A stretch of DNA of 64,000 nucleotides from Cellulomonas sp. PhB143. GTDB lineage: Bacteria > Actinomycetota > Actinomycetes > Actinomycetales > Cellulomonadaceae. Under the pieces are notes generated by a model. That model saw nothing but the letters and a program-made list of their open reading frames with translations. It was not told the DNA's origin and did not search any database. Made by a program: the position numbers and the translations under genes. Location of the stretch: positions 496,001 through 560,000 of the forward strand of contig NZ_RKIJ01000009.1 in NCBI RefSeq assembly GCF_003752595.1. Direction: 5' to 3'. Shown here piece after piece: positions 10,148-18,985 of this stretch (its first letter is position 1; each line of letters begins with the position of its first letter).

Positions 10148-13100
10148 TCAGCGGCCGTCCGTCGAGCCCTGCAGCGTCATCGCGTAGACGTTCAGGTCGC
10201 TGTCGTGGTCCCACGCCGTCCCGGTCAGCCCGGGCGCGACCCATTCCGGCACCGCCGGCCGCGGCAGGGTGATGGCCCGCACGGTCTTGTACACGTCCAG
10301 CCGGACCGACGTGCGGTAGAGCGCGACGTCGTCGGACACCTTCCCGTCCTTCGCCGAGACCCGGTACGGCATGTCGAGCGCGACGGCGTTGCCGAACTCC
10401 GGCTCGTCGGCCGTCCACTCCGTCATGCTCACCGGGACGTCCGCGGTGCTGCCGTCCCGGTAGGTGACCACGGCGGTGCCACCCTCGACCCCCGTGCCGC
10501 CGTTGGTCGACGTGCCGAGGATCTGGAGCCGGCTGTAGCGCCCCGCCGGCAGGGCGACGGTCTGGCCGTGAGCCTTGACGAAGTTGGCGTCCGTGCCCAC
10601 GGTCGACGGCGCCTCATAGGTGACGCCGTCGAGCGTCGTCGGGCCCGCGGCGGGCAGGAGATCGGCAGCGAGGCTGGAACCCTTCCCGTCGAGGTCGCCC
10701 GAGCCCGGGTCGGCGAGCGACGCGACACCGTCGGTGTCGTAGTCACCGCTCAGGTCGACCGCGCAGGACGTGCTCGTCCGGGCGGCGCAGCCGCCTGTCG
10801 CCTTCGCGGAGACCGTCGCGCTCGTGCGCACCGGGTCGGAGCCGGACGCGCGAGCCGTGACCGTCACCGGGTAGTCGCCGGCCGCCGTCCCCGCGGGCGC
10901 CGTGACGGTCACGGGGACCTCGACCTGGGTCGGGAGCCCGTCCGAGGAGATGCGGACGGTCTGTGCGGTCTTCGAGACCTTCCACCCCGCCGGAACCTTG
11001 GCGGCGACCGTCACCTCGGCGGTCCCGGGGTCCGTGGCCTGGACCGTCAGTGTGAGCCGCTGGTGCGACGCGGCCTTCGCCGACGCCGGAACCGTGGCCG
11101 CGGTGGGCGAGAGGCTCGCGCTGAGGTCCTTCGTCGCGACCGGGTCGTGGTTGACCGACGGCGGCGCGTCCTCCGGCGACGTGCCCCAGCTCGTGGGCTG
11201 CGTGCTCAGGGCGTAGTCGATCGTCCCACCGTGGGCGATGTCGGACTGGCGGACCCAGGGACGCTGCGTGTCCTTGCCGTTGACCGTGGCCGTCGCGATG
11301 TACCGCTTGTCCATGCTGGCGCCCGGGGCGGTGAGCTTCAGGGTGCCGCCCTGGACCGACCCGTAGCTGCCGATGCGCACGGTCGTGCTCGGGAACAGCG
11401 GTGTGGAGGCGACGTAGTCGTTCGAGCCCGACATCGTCGGGTACAGCCCGATCGCAGCCATCACGTACCAGGCCGACATCTCACCCATGTCGTCGTTCCC
11501 CGTCATCCCCTCGGGGGTGTTGGTGAACAGCGTCTGCTGGGCGCGCACGACGGTCGCGGTCTTGTCGGGCCGCCCGGTCCACGCGTACAGGTACGGCGCG
11601 AGCAGGTCCGGCTCGTTGGTGGGCGTGTACGTCGTGTTGCCGTAGTAGCCGTACGGGGCCGTGACCCACGCGTCCTGCGCGGTGCGCTCCGGGTTGTTCA
11701 CCAGGTCGGAGTACACGAAGAACTGGTCCAGCTTCTGGGTGGTCGCCCGGCGCCCGCCCATCATGTCGACCAGCCCGGACGGGTCCTGCGGCACCATCCA
11801 CTGGTACTGGCTCGGCCCGCTCTCGTGGAAACCGTGCGAGCCGGTCGTGGTGTCGTACGGCTCGAGCCAGGTGCCGTCCGCCGTGCGCGGGCGGAACGTG
11901 CCGAGCGTCTTGTCGTAGATGTTGCGGTACGACTGGCCGCGCTCCGCGAACATCGCCGCGTCGTCGTCATGGCCCAGGCCCTTCGCCATCAGCGCCAGCG
12001 ACGAGTCAGCGATCGCGTACTCGAGCTGGGACGACGCCGGGTAGTAGCAGTCGTTGTCGTTGCCGTGCGTCGGGCAGCACGCGCCGGAGGAGTCGCCCGT
12101 CGGGCAGCTGTCGCGGTCGGCCACGTGCAGGCCGTAGGGGATGTAGCCACGGTCGGCGTAGAACGCCTGGCCGGCGCGACCGTTCTGCGCGACGTCGGCC
12201 GGCGGCACCTGGGTGGCGTTCTTGCGGAGGTAGCCGTACGCCTCCTCGGCCTCGTCGTCGGAGAGCAGGCCCTTGGACCAGTTCTCGACGACGAACGGCG
12301 TGACCGGGTCGCCGGTCATGATGTTGCCGTCCTTGTTCCCCAGGAACCAGCGTGGTAGCCAGCCGCCGTCGCGGGCGATCGCGACGATCGACCGGGCGAC
12401 GTCGTGCGCGACCTTCGGGTCCAGCATCTCGACGAGCTGGTTCTGCGTCCGGTAGGTGTCCCAGAGCGAGAGGACGCCGTATGGGGTGAAGCCCTTCGCC
12501 TTGTGGATCTGGTCGTCCGTGCCCATGTAGCGCCCGTCGACGTCGCCGACGACGTTCGGGGAGAGGGTCGCGTGGTACAGCGCGGTGTAGAAGACGATCC
12601 GCTGCGTACGGCTGCCACCGGCGGTGTCGACCCGGTGCAGCATCTCGTTCCAGCGGTCGTGCAGGGCGTCCTGGACGGCGTCGAAGTCGAAGCCGACGTC
12701 GCCCGTCTCGACATCGAGGTTCTTGCGCGCGCCGGCGAGCCCCGTGTACGACAGGGCGGTCTTGACCACCACCGGGTCGTCGTTCTTCGTCGTGTCGAAG
12801 GTGACCCAGCCGCCGTTCGCGCCGTCGTTCGCCGACTCGCTCGACCCGGGGCTCAGCGTGTCGTTCTTCCAGGTGCCGTGCGCGGTGAACGGCCGGCTGA
12901 GCTTCGCCACGAAGTACGCCTTCTGCCCGCCCTCGCCGGCCACCCAGCCCTCGACGGTGCGGTTGCCGACGACGTGGACCTCGGACTCGGACACGCCCTC
13001 GCCGGTGTTGAACAGGACGTTCGCCCGCGCGGTGCGGCCGAAGTCGTAGCGCTGCCAGGTGGTGCGCTCGGTCGCGGCCAGGCTCACGTCGACGCCGTAC

Positions 13101-13582
13101 CTCTCCAGGCGCACGCGGTAGTCGTCCGGGTGCACCTCCTCGCGGGCGCGGTTGAAGCTCGAGGCGTAGTCGGCCGGGTCGCCGGACGTGACCTCGCCGG
13201 TGGTGGCCATGACGGGCACATAGTTGTACCGGCAGGCGTTGACGGCGGTCTGGCTGAAGCCGTAGATCTTCTCCGCGGAGTCGGAGTCGCACCGGTTCCC
13301 GCCCGCGCCGGGCGCGTTCAGCACGTTCGGCACCGCCTGCGCCATGCCGAACGGCTCACCCACGGCGGGGAAGTCGAACCCCTCGTTCTTGGTGCCGATG
13401 AACGGGTTGACCAGCGAGGTGAGGTCCGCGCCGGGCCGGGCGACGTCACCGCCCGCGGTCGGCGCGGCGGAGGCTCCGGCAGGGACGGCAAGCGCCGTCA
13501 GGAGGGCCGCGACGAGCGTGGCGGCCAGCGCCCCGCCACGTCGGGGGCGCCCTCCGGCGAGCGCTCGGGGGAAGAAGTGCAT
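10148..13582 (-). CDS. Secreted GH92 alpha-mannosidase with C-terminal accessory domains
   Basis: GH92 enzymes are Ca-dependent exo-alpha-mannosidases (commonly alpha-1,2) acting on fungal mannan or N-glycans. The 1144 residues begin with a signal peptide (cleavage near ASAAP, about residue 40). The N-terminal beta-sandwich starts at LVNPFIGT. Catalytic-domain motifs include LWDTYRTQ, HESGPSQYQWMVPQD (equivalent to the catalytic acid region) and GNDDMGEMSAWYVMAAIGLYP (catalytic base region). After about residue 800 come an NPCBM-associated NEW3-like beta domain and a final beta-rich module of about 200 residues. A LacI-type operator lies upstream. It was probably acquired or kept for mannan use; no other mannan genes are in the window. 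Confidence 0.92.
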   Translation of the reverse strand: MHFFPRALAGGRPRRGGALAATLVAALLTALAVPAGASAAPTAGGDVARPGADLTSLVNPFIGTKNEGFDFPAVGEPFGMAQAVPNVLNAPGAGGNRCDSDSAEKIYGFSQTAVNACRYNYVPVMATTGEVTSGDPADYASSFNRAREEVHPDDYRVRLERYGVDVSLAATERTTWQRYDFGRTARANVLFNTGEGVSESEVHVVGNRTVEGWVAGEGGQKAYFVAKLSRPFTAHGTWKNDTLSPGSSESANDGANGGWVTFDTTKNDDPVVVKTALSYTGLAGARKNLDVETGDVGFDFDAVQDALHDRWNEMLHRVDTAGGSRTQRIVFYTALYHATLSPNVVGDVDGRYMGTDDQIHKAKGFTPYGVLSLWDTYRTQNQLVEMLDPKVAHDVARSIVAIARDGGWLPRWFLGNKDGNIMTGDPVTPFVVENWSKGLLSDDEAEEAYGYLRKNATQVPPADVAQNGRAGQAFYADRGYIPYGLHVADRDSCPTGDSSGACCPTHGNDNDCYYPASSQLEYAIADSSLALMAKGLGHDDDAAMFAERGQSYRNIYDKTLGTFRPRTADGTWLEPYDTTTGSHGFHESGPSQYQWMVPQDPSGLVDMMGGRRATTQKLDQFFVYSDLVNNPERTAQDAWVTAPYGYYGNTTYTPTNEPDLLAPYLYAWTGRPDKTATVVRAQQTLFTNTPEGMTGNDDMGEMSAWYVMAAIGLYPTMSGSNDYVASTPLFPSTTVRIGSYGSVQGGTLKLTAPGASMDKRYIATATVNGKDTQRPWVRQSDIAHGGTIDYALSTQPTSWGTSPEDAPPSVNHDPVATKDLSASLSPTAATVPASAKAASHQRLTLTVQATDPGTAEVTVAAKVPAGWKVSKTAQTVRISSDGLPTQVEVPVTVTAPAGTAAGDYPVTVTARASGSDPVRTSATVSAKATGGCAARTSTSCAVDLSGDYDTDGVASLADPGSGDLDGKGSSLAADLLPAAGPTTLDGVTYEAPSTVGTDANFVKAHGQTVALPAGRYSRLQILGTSTNGGTGVEGGTAVVTYRDGSTADVPVSMTEWTADEPEFGNAVALDMPYRVSAKDGKVSDDVALYRTSVRLDVYKTVRAITLPRPAVPEWVAPGLTGTAWDHDSDLNVYAMTLQGSTDGR

Positions 13583-13631
13583 GGTGGTCAGATCCTCTGC
13601 ATCGAGTGGGCATCAACAACCTTGTCAAGCC

Positions 13632-13645
13632 TGACAGCGTTGTCA
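13632..13645. promoter_or_regulatory. LacI-family operator upstream of the GH92 gene
   Basis: TGACAGCGTTGTCA is a near-perfect palindrome with the central CG typical of LacI-family regulator sites. It sits 50-63 bp before the GH92 ATG. On the minus strand it directly precedes TTGACA (13622-13627), a consensus -35 box, so a bound repressor would block the promoter. No lacI gene lies in the window. Confidence 0.65.
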
Positions 13646-13728
13646 TCCAGGGTGAATTGATCGCATCACGGCACGTCGAGCGTGTCAAACGCATGCCACC
13701 GGGGTGTGGCGATATGCCGGGCGCAGGC

Positions 13729-15201
13729 TCAGGGACGACCGGCGTACGGCATCTGGTCCGGGTAGCGGATCGGGTCGATCGACAGCGGCTTGCCGGGCCG
13801 GCGGGCCTCGATCATCATCCCGTCGCCCACGAACATCGCGACGTGGTAGATCGAGCCCGGGTCGCCGGGGTTCGAGCCGTAGAAGATCAGGTCGCCCGGA
13901 CGCATGCTCCCGTAGGAGATCTTCGCGACGTGCTGGTACTGCGAGCGCGACGTCCGGGTGATCTCCACGCCCGCCGCCTCCCACGCCCGCATGGTCAGGC
14001 CCGAGCAGTCGTAGGAGGTGGGACCCGTACCGCCGAGGACGTAGGGCGCGCCGATCTTCGTCCGCGCCCAGGCGACGGCCTCGCGCCCCCGCGCCGCCGA
14101 CCCCGAGGAGGCGCCCGTCCCGGACGACGGCGGCGGCGCCGGGGCGGTGGTGTGCGTGGGCTTCGGGGCCGGCTCGGGCTTCGGGGCGGGCGCCGGCTTC
14201 GGCTTCGCGGCCGGCTCGGGCTTCGGGGCGGGCGCCGGCTTCGGCTTCGCGGCCGGCTCGGGCGCAGGCTTCGGCGCCGCGGCCGGCTCCGGTGCCGGTC
14301 CCGCAGCAGCCTCTGGCGCCGCCGACGTGATTTTCGGGGCGTCGGACGGTTCGGCGCCGGGCTCGGCAGCCGCCGCCCCGGCCGACCCGCTGGCGCGTGC
14401 CGGGGCCCGCGACGGCGCGACGGTCGCCTCCGGCTCCTGCTCCGCCGCTGCCTCGGCGGCGGCGTCCAACGCCGCCTGGCGCCGGGCCTCGAGCGCCACG
14501 CTCGTGCCGCGGGCGTCCGCGAGCTCGGCGACCAGCCGGTCCCGCTCGCCCTGCGTCCGGGCCACCTGCTGCGCGGTCGCCGCCTGCGTCGTGCGGGCGG
14601 CGTCGAGCCGCCGCTCCGCCAGGCTCCGCGCGGCGTCGAGGTCGTCGCGGGCGGCGTCCGCCTCCGCGCCCGCGGTCCGCGCGACGGCGGCCGCGGTCCG
14701 GTACTCCGAGAGCGCCTGGCTCGACGTCCGCCCCGCGGCCCGCCGTGCCCGGTCGTCCTGGACCATCCCGTCGAGGTCCGCCGCGTCGACGAGCACCGCG
14801 AGCGACGCGAGACCGGGGCCGGAGCGCTGCGCCGAGCGGTAGACCGCACCGAGCGCGGTGCGGCTCGCCTCCGCCCTGGTGCTCGCGGCGGCGGCCGCCG
14901 CACGCTGCTCGTCGTACTCCTGTGCCGCGTCGGCCACTGCCTCCTTCGCCTCGAGGTAGTCCTCGGCGGCGGTCCCGACGGCTCGGTCGGCCGCACGGTC
15001 CTGCCCGGCGAGCGCGGAGAGCCGGTCCTCGATCGACGCGACGTCCCCCGCGGCCGCGGCGACGTGCTGGCGGGCGGCGGCGACGTCGTCGGACGTCGGC
15101 GGCGCCGGGGACGGGTCGGCCTGCACCGGGCCGGCGACGAGGCCGGCGAGGGCGAGGGACGCGACGAGGCCGGCACCTACCATCCGTGACGAGCGGCGCA
15201 A
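13729..15201 (-). CDS. Secreted NlpC/P60 peptidoglycan endopeptidase with coiled-coil N-terminus
   Basis: The protein is a probable D,L-endopeptidase cutting stem peptides during growth or division (RipA/RipC-like layout). The 490 residues are: signal peptide (about 1-30, LVASLALAGLVAGPVQA), a long Ala/Asp/Arg-rich coiled coil (about 35-255), a Pro/Lys/Ala repeat linker (about 300-365), and a C-terminal NlpC/P60 domain with catalytic Cys in YDCSGLT and His in IYHVAMFVGDG. The start is a TTG chosen because GGAGGT lies four bases upstream (15205-15210), giving LRRSSRM as a proper signal-peptide N-region. The GTG at 15237 lacks a site. It is divergent from metY. Confidence 0.93.
   Translation of the reverse strand: MRRSSRMVGAGLVASLALAGLVAGPVQADPSPAPPTSDDVAAARQHVAAAAGDVASIEDRLSALAGQDRAADRAVGTAAEDYLEAKEAVADAAQEYDEQRAAAAAASTRAEASRTALGAVYRSAQRSGPGLASLAVLVDAADLDGMVQDDRARRAAGRTSSQALSEYRTAAAVARTAGAEADAARDDLDAARSLAERRLDAARTTQAATAQQVARTQGERDRLVAELADARGTSVALEARRQAALDAAAEAAAEQEPEATVAPSRAPARASGSAGAAAAEPGAEPSDAPKITSAAPEAAAGPAPEPAAAPKPAPEPAAKPKPAPAPKPEPAAKPKPAPAPKPEPAPKPTHTTAPAPPPSSGTGASSGSAARGREAVAWARTKIGAPYVLGGTGPTSYDCSGLTMRAWEAAGVEITRTSRSQYQHVAKISYGSMRPGDLIFYGSNPGDPGSIYHVAMFVGDGMMIEARRPGKPLSIDPIRYPDQMPYAGRP
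14171..14254. repeat. Perfect 42-bp tandem repeat in the Pro/Lys linker
   Basis: Two identical 42-base units (14171-14212 and 14213-14254), followed by a degenerate third, encode the alternating PAPKPEPAAKPK linker of the NlpC/P60 protein. The length is a multiple of three, so copy number can vary without frameshift, making this a likely length-variable site. Confidence 0.85.
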
Positions 15202-15366
15202 GATACCTCCACGAGGGCCGAGGGCCGTGAGCGACACGGCACCTCGTGCACCTTTGCACCGCTCGCAGGGCTCGGCAACACCTCACGGGTGCGCGGAGCG
15301 GGGCCAGGTGTCCACATCGTGGTCTCACATCGCGGACGGATGCTGGTGCGGGCCGCCCGCGCGGCC

Positions 15367-15372
15367 TACCGT
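15367..15372 (+). promoter_or_regulatory. -10 box of a leaderless promoter (methionine leader peptide)
   Basis: TACCGT is followed by seven bases (cgtcggc) and then the ATG of the leader peptide at 15380. Transcription is expected to begin at or next to that ATG. No clear -35 was seen. Confidence 0.6.
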
Positions 15373-15379
15373 CGTCGGC

Positions 15380-15406
15380 ATGACCCGCCGAATGTGCTGT
15401 CGCTGA
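15380..15406 (+). CDS. Leader peptide with tandem cysteine codons upstream of metY
   Basis: ATG ACC CGC CGA ATG TGC TGT CGC TGA encodes MTRRMCCR, eight residues with a Met-Cys-Cys core. It begins seven bases after a -10 box, so it is probably leaderless, and ends 166 bp before the metY start. Leaderless polycysteine short ORFs are known in mycobacteria as cysteine-responsive attenuators of sulfur genes. By that analogy, ribosome stalling at the TGC-TGT pair would control metY (and metX) expression. The downstream GC-rich segment can fold, but a specific attenuator was not resolved. No protein-level evidence is possible from sequence. Confidence 0.7.
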   Translation: MTRRMCCR

Positions 15407-15572
15407 CACCGCACGTTCGCCTGCCCTGATCCGGCACGACGACGGTCCGCGACCCTCGCCGACCCTCGCCTCCCGGGACGCGCCACCACCCCGTGGTCGA
15501 CGGCGCCGGCGGTACCGCGTGCACCAGTCCACGGACCGCGCGCCGGTCCCCGAACCGTCCCCGGAGACTCCC

Positions 15573-16910
15573 ATGAGCACGCAGCCCGCCTGGTCCTTCG
15601 AGACCCGCCAGATCCACGCCGGCCAGGAGCCGGACCCCGCCACGGGCGCCCGCGCCCTGCCGATCTACCAGACCACCTCGTTCGTCTTCCCCGACGCCGG
15701 CGTCGCGGCCGACCGCTTCGCGCTCAAGGACCTCGGGCCGATCTACACGCGCATCGGCAACCCCACCCAGGGCGTCGTCGAGGAGCGCGTGGCGAACCTC
15801 GAGGGCGGGGTCGGCGCCCTGCTGCTCGCGTCCGGCCAGGCCGCGGCGACCTACTCGATCCTCAACCTCGCCGAGGCGGGCGACCACGTCGTGGCGAGCG
15901 CGAGCCTGTACGGCGGCACCTACAACCTGCTGCACCACTCGCTGCCGAAGCTCGGCATCGAGACGACGTTCGTCGAGGACGCGGCCGACCCGCAGGCCTG
16001 GCGCGACGCCGTCCGGCCGAGCACGAAGGCGTTCTTCGCCGAGACGATCCCCAACCCGCGCTCGGACGTGCTCGACATCGCGCTCGTCGCCGACGAGGCG
16101 CACGCCGCCGGCGTCCCGCTGATCGTCGACAACACCGTCGCGAGCCCCTACCTGGTGCGGCCGATCGAGCACGGCGCGGACATCGTGGTGCACTCGGCCA
16201 CCAAGTACCTCGGCGGGCACGGCGCCGCGATCGGCGGGGTGATCGTCGACTCGGGGAACTTCGACTTCGCCGCCTCGCCCGAGCGGTTCCCCGGCTTCAA
16301 CACGCCCGACCCGTCCTACAACGGCATCGTCTACGCCCGCGACCTCGGCGTCGACGGAGCCCTGGGCGCCAACCTCGCGTACGTGCTCAAGGCGCGCGTG
16401 CAGCTCCTGCGCGACCTCGGCGCGGCCGTCTCGCCGTTCAACGCGTTCCTCCTGGCGCAGGGCATCGAGACCCTGTCGCTGCGGGTCGAGCGGCACGTCG
16501 CCAACGCCCAGCACGTCGCGCAGTGGCTCGAGGCGCGCGACGACGTGCTGCGCGTCCACTACGCGGGGCTGCCGTCCAGCCCGTCGTACGCCACGGCGCA
16601 GAAGTACCTGCCGCGCGGCGCCGGAGGGGTCCTGGCGTTCGAGATCGACGGCGGGACCGAGGCGGGCCAGGCCTTCGTCTCGGCGCTCGAGCTGCACTCG
16701 AACGTGGCCAACATCGGCGACGTGCGCTCGCTGGTGATCCACCCGGCGTCGACCACCCACAGCCAGCTCACCGTCGCCGAGCAGGCGCTCTCCGGGGTGA
16801 CGCCCGGGCTGGTGCGGCTCTCCGTCGGGCTCGAGAACGTCGAGGACATCCTCGCGGACCTCGAGCTGGGGTTCACGGCGGCCAAGGCAGCATCGACCCC
16901 GTCGGCCTGA
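15573..16910 (+). CDS. metY: O-acetylhomoserine aminocarboxypropyltransferase (sulfhydrylase)
   Basis: MetY is a PLP enzyme forming homocysteine from O-acetylhomoserine and sulfide, the direct-sulfhydrylation route to methionine. The 445 residues show the Cys/Met-metabolism PLP fold: YTRIGNPT near residue 70, [49 protein letters not shown] with the PLP lysine in SATKY, and C-terminal [16 protein letters not shown] follows GGAGA. It is the first gene behind the Cys leader peptide, and metX follows directly. Confidence 0.96.
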   Translation: MSTQPAWSFETRQIHAGQEPDPATGARALPIYQTTSFVFPDAGVAADRFALKDLGPIYTRIGNPTQGVVEERVANLEGGVGALLLASGQAAATYSILNLAEAGDHVVASASLYGGTYNLLHHSLPKLGIETTFVEDAADPQAWRDAVRPSTKAFFAETIPNPRSDVLDIALVADEAHAAGVPLIVDNTVASPYLVRPIEHGADIVVHSATKYLGGHGAAIGGVIVDSGNFDFAASPERFPGFNTPDPSYNGIVYARDLGVDGALGANLAYVLKARVQLLRDLGAAVSPFNAFLLAQGIETLSLRVERHVANAQHVAQWLEARDDVLRVHYAGLPSSPSYATAQKYLPRGAGGVLAFEIDGGTEAGQAFVSALELHSNVANIGDVRSLVIHPASTTHSQLTVAEQALSGVTPGLVRLSVGLENVEDILADLELGFTAAKAASTPSA

Positions 16911-17090
16911 CCGCCGCCCGACCCCGCTCGACCCCGCCCCACCCCGCCCGCCCCGGCGCGCCGCGGGCGCGTCCGCGCGCCCGGCCCGGTCCCCGCCTCG
17001 AGTGCCTGGCGCGAGGGCGACCCCGCCGGCCACCGGCGCTTCGCCGACGTCGGCACCTTCGACCTCGAGAACGGCGCCCGGATCCCCGAC

Positions 17091-18134
17091 GTGCGCGTCG
17101 CCTACGAGACCTGGGGCGCGCTCGCCCCCGACGGCTCCAACGCCGTCCTCGTGCTGCACGCCCTCACCGGCGACTCCCACGTCACCGGCCCCGCCGGCGA
17201 CGGCCACCGCACCGCGGGCTGGTGGGAGGCCATGGTCGGCCCCGGCCGCCCCATCGACACCGACCGCTACTTCGTCGTCGCGCCGAACGTGCTCGGCGGC
17301 TGCCAGGGCACCACCGGCCCCGCGAGCAGCGCGCCCGACGGCGCCCCCTGGGGCGGGCGGTTCCCCCGCGTCACCCCGCGCGACCAGGTCGCGGTCGAGA
17401 TCGAGCTCGCGCGCACCCTCGACATCAGCTCGTGGCACCTGGTCGTCGGCGCCTCGATGGGCGGCCACCGCGTGCTCGAGTGGGCGATCCTCGGCCCGGA
17501 GAACGGCGTCGAGGTCGAGGCGATCGCCACCGTCGTCACGTGCGCGCAGTCCACCGGCGACCAGATCGCCTGGGCGCACTCCCAGATCGGCGCGATCCGC
17601 GCCGACCCCCGGTTCCGCGGCGGCGACTACTACGACGCGGCGGACGACGACGGCCCGCACGTCGGCCTCGCGATCGCCCGCCAGATCGCGCACACCACCT
17701 ACCGCACGGCCCAGGAGCTCGACACGCGCTTCGGCCGCCTCCCGCAGGGCGGCGAGGACCCGTTCACGGACGGCCGCTACGCGGTGCAGTCCTACCTCGA
17801 CCACCACGGCGACAAGCTCGCCCGGCGGTTCGACGCGAACAGCTACCTGCGCCTGACCGAGTCGATGATCACCCACGACCTCGGGCGGGACCGTGGGGGC
17901 GTCGACGCGGCCCTCGGCACGATCACGGCGCGCGCGCTCGTGGTGGCCGTCGACAGCGACCGCCTCTTCCGCCCGGCCGAGAGCGCCCGGATCGCGGCGG
18001 GCGTCCCCCGCGCGGAGCCGCTCGTCGTCCTCGAGTCCGAGTTCGGGCACGACGGGTTCCTCATCGAGTTCGACCAGCTCGGGCCGCTCGTGACGACGTT
18101 CCTCACCGAGCTCCGCGAGGACGCGCGGCTCTGA
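17091..18134 (+). CDS. metX: Homoserine O-acetyltransferase, start codon problem
   Basis: MetX acetylates homoserine for MetY. It is an alpha/beta-hydrolase fold with nucleophile GASMGG, aspartate in AVDSDRLF and histidine in EFGHDGFL. The only in-frame start downstream of the metY stop is GTG at 17091. The conserved N-terminus is readable 30 codons further up (SAWREGDPAGHRRFADVG from 17001) with no ATG, GTG or TTG in that frame. A GTG at 17002 would give a normal MxWREGD start if one base were added just after it. Either a 1-bp deletion, a sequence error or an unusual start applies. It lies in the same frame as metY, separated by one TGA. Confidence 0.85.
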   Translation: MRVAYETWGALAPDGSNAVLVLHALTGDSHVTGPAGDGHRTAGWWEAMVGPGRPIDTDRYFVVAPNVLGGCQGTTGPASSAPDGAPWGGRFPRVTPRDQVAVEIELARTLDISSWHLVVGASMGGHRVLEWAILGPENGVEVEAIATVVTCAQSTGDQIAWAHSQIGAIRADPRFRGGDYYDAADDDGPHVGLAIARQIAHTTYRTAQELDTRFGRLPQGGEDPFTDGRYAVQSYLDHHGDKLARRFDANSYLRLTESMITHDLGRDRGGVDAALGTITARALVVAVDSDRLFRPAESARIAAGVPRAEPLVVLESEFGHDGFLIEFDQLGPLVTTFLTELREDARL

Positions 18135-18175
18135 CGCGCTCCGCCTCCCCCGCCGGCGCGCGGCGCCGGTGCACC

Positions 18176-18895
18176 ATGACGGGTATGACGGCCGACCTGC
18201 GCGAGCTCACCGAGGCCCTGCACGCCCAGTGGCAGGCCCTGAGCGCGTGGCTGCGCGAGGCCGACCTCGACGACGACGCCCTGGAGTCCCCGAGCGTCCT
18301 GCCGGGGTGGAGCGTCGGCGCGCTCGTCACCCACCTCGGCCGCGTCATGGACACCCTCGCCGCGGCGGGCCCGGTCCCGCCCGGCACCGTCCCGATGTCG
18401 CTCGCCGAGTACCTCGGGACCTACCCGCAGCGGGCCGAGGAGATCGCCGAGGCCACCCGGGCGCTGGACGCCCGCACCCGCGGGGACCGGCTCGGGGCGG
18501 CCGACGGCGCCGCGGCGCGCGGCTTCGCGGCGCTGGACCGGCTCGCGGCGGCCGACGACGTGGTGCAGGCCCGGCGCGGGCCGCTCACCCTGCGCGACAT
18601 GGTGGCTTCCCGGGTCGTCGAGCTCGTGGTGCACGCCGACGACCTGGACCGCTCCCTCCCGGGAGTCTCAGGCAGCCCGCGGGACCGCGGGGCCCTCGAC
18701 CTCGCGGCCGCGGAGCTGCTGGCGATCGTCGTCGCGCGCGGCGGGTGGCACGTCGAGATCGAGGACCCGCTGACCTGGGTGCGGCTCGCGGCCGGGCGCG
18801 CGGCGTACGACGTCGACGTCCTCGCCCGGGCGCTGCGCCCCGAGTTCACGGCGGGCGGCGTGCCGGACCTGGGCCGCGTGCTCCCCGTCCTCTGA
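18176..18895 (+). CDS. Mycothiol-dependent maleylpyruvate isomerase family protein (DinB-like)
   Basis: This is a four-helix-bundle protein of the MDMPI_N/DinB superfamily; members use mycothiol or bind metal, but most are of unknown substrate. The 239 residues show the typical N-terminal LPGWSVGALVTHLGRVMDTL and the mid-region LRDMVASRVVELVVHADDLDRSLP, each carrying one of the usual metal-binding His positions. A short C-terminal domain follows. Two ATGs (18176, 18185) are possible, and neither has a clear ribosome binding site. It lies 41 bp after metX on the same strand but shares no evident function with it. Confidence 0.82.
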   Translation: MTGMTADLRELTEALHAQWQALSAWLREADLDDDALESPSVLPGWSVGALVTHLGRVMDTLAAAGPVPPGTVPMSLAEYLGTYPQRAEEIAEATRALDARTRGDRLGAADGAAARGFAALDRLAAADDVVQARRGPLTLRDMVASRVVELVVHADDLDRSLPGVSGSPRDRGALDLAAAELLAIVVARGGWHVEIEDPLTWVRLAAGRAAYDVDVLARALRPEFTAGGVPDLGRVLPVL

Positions 18896-18985
18896 ACGGC
18901 CGAGCCCGCGCGAACCCCGGGCGCCGCGCCTACCCTCGGTGCATCAGCGGCGCGCGCCCCGCGGGCCGTGGTCGAGGAAGGCTCG

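Noticed and set aside
15202-15572. SAM or cobalamin riboswitch before metY
   Set aside because: No SAM-I, SAM-II or SAM-IV core and no B12 box was seen; the leader peptide explains the long leader better.
16908-16910. MetY-MetX fusion by TGA read-through
   Set aside because: The frames agree and the linker would be Pro-rich, but no recoding element is visible and separate MetX proteins are normal. It is kept only as an alternative in the finding on the metX start.
15366-18050. 894-codon open frame on the minus strand opposite metY and metX
   Set aside because: No family motif and a composition typical of an antisense shadow; metY and metX are clear on the other strand.
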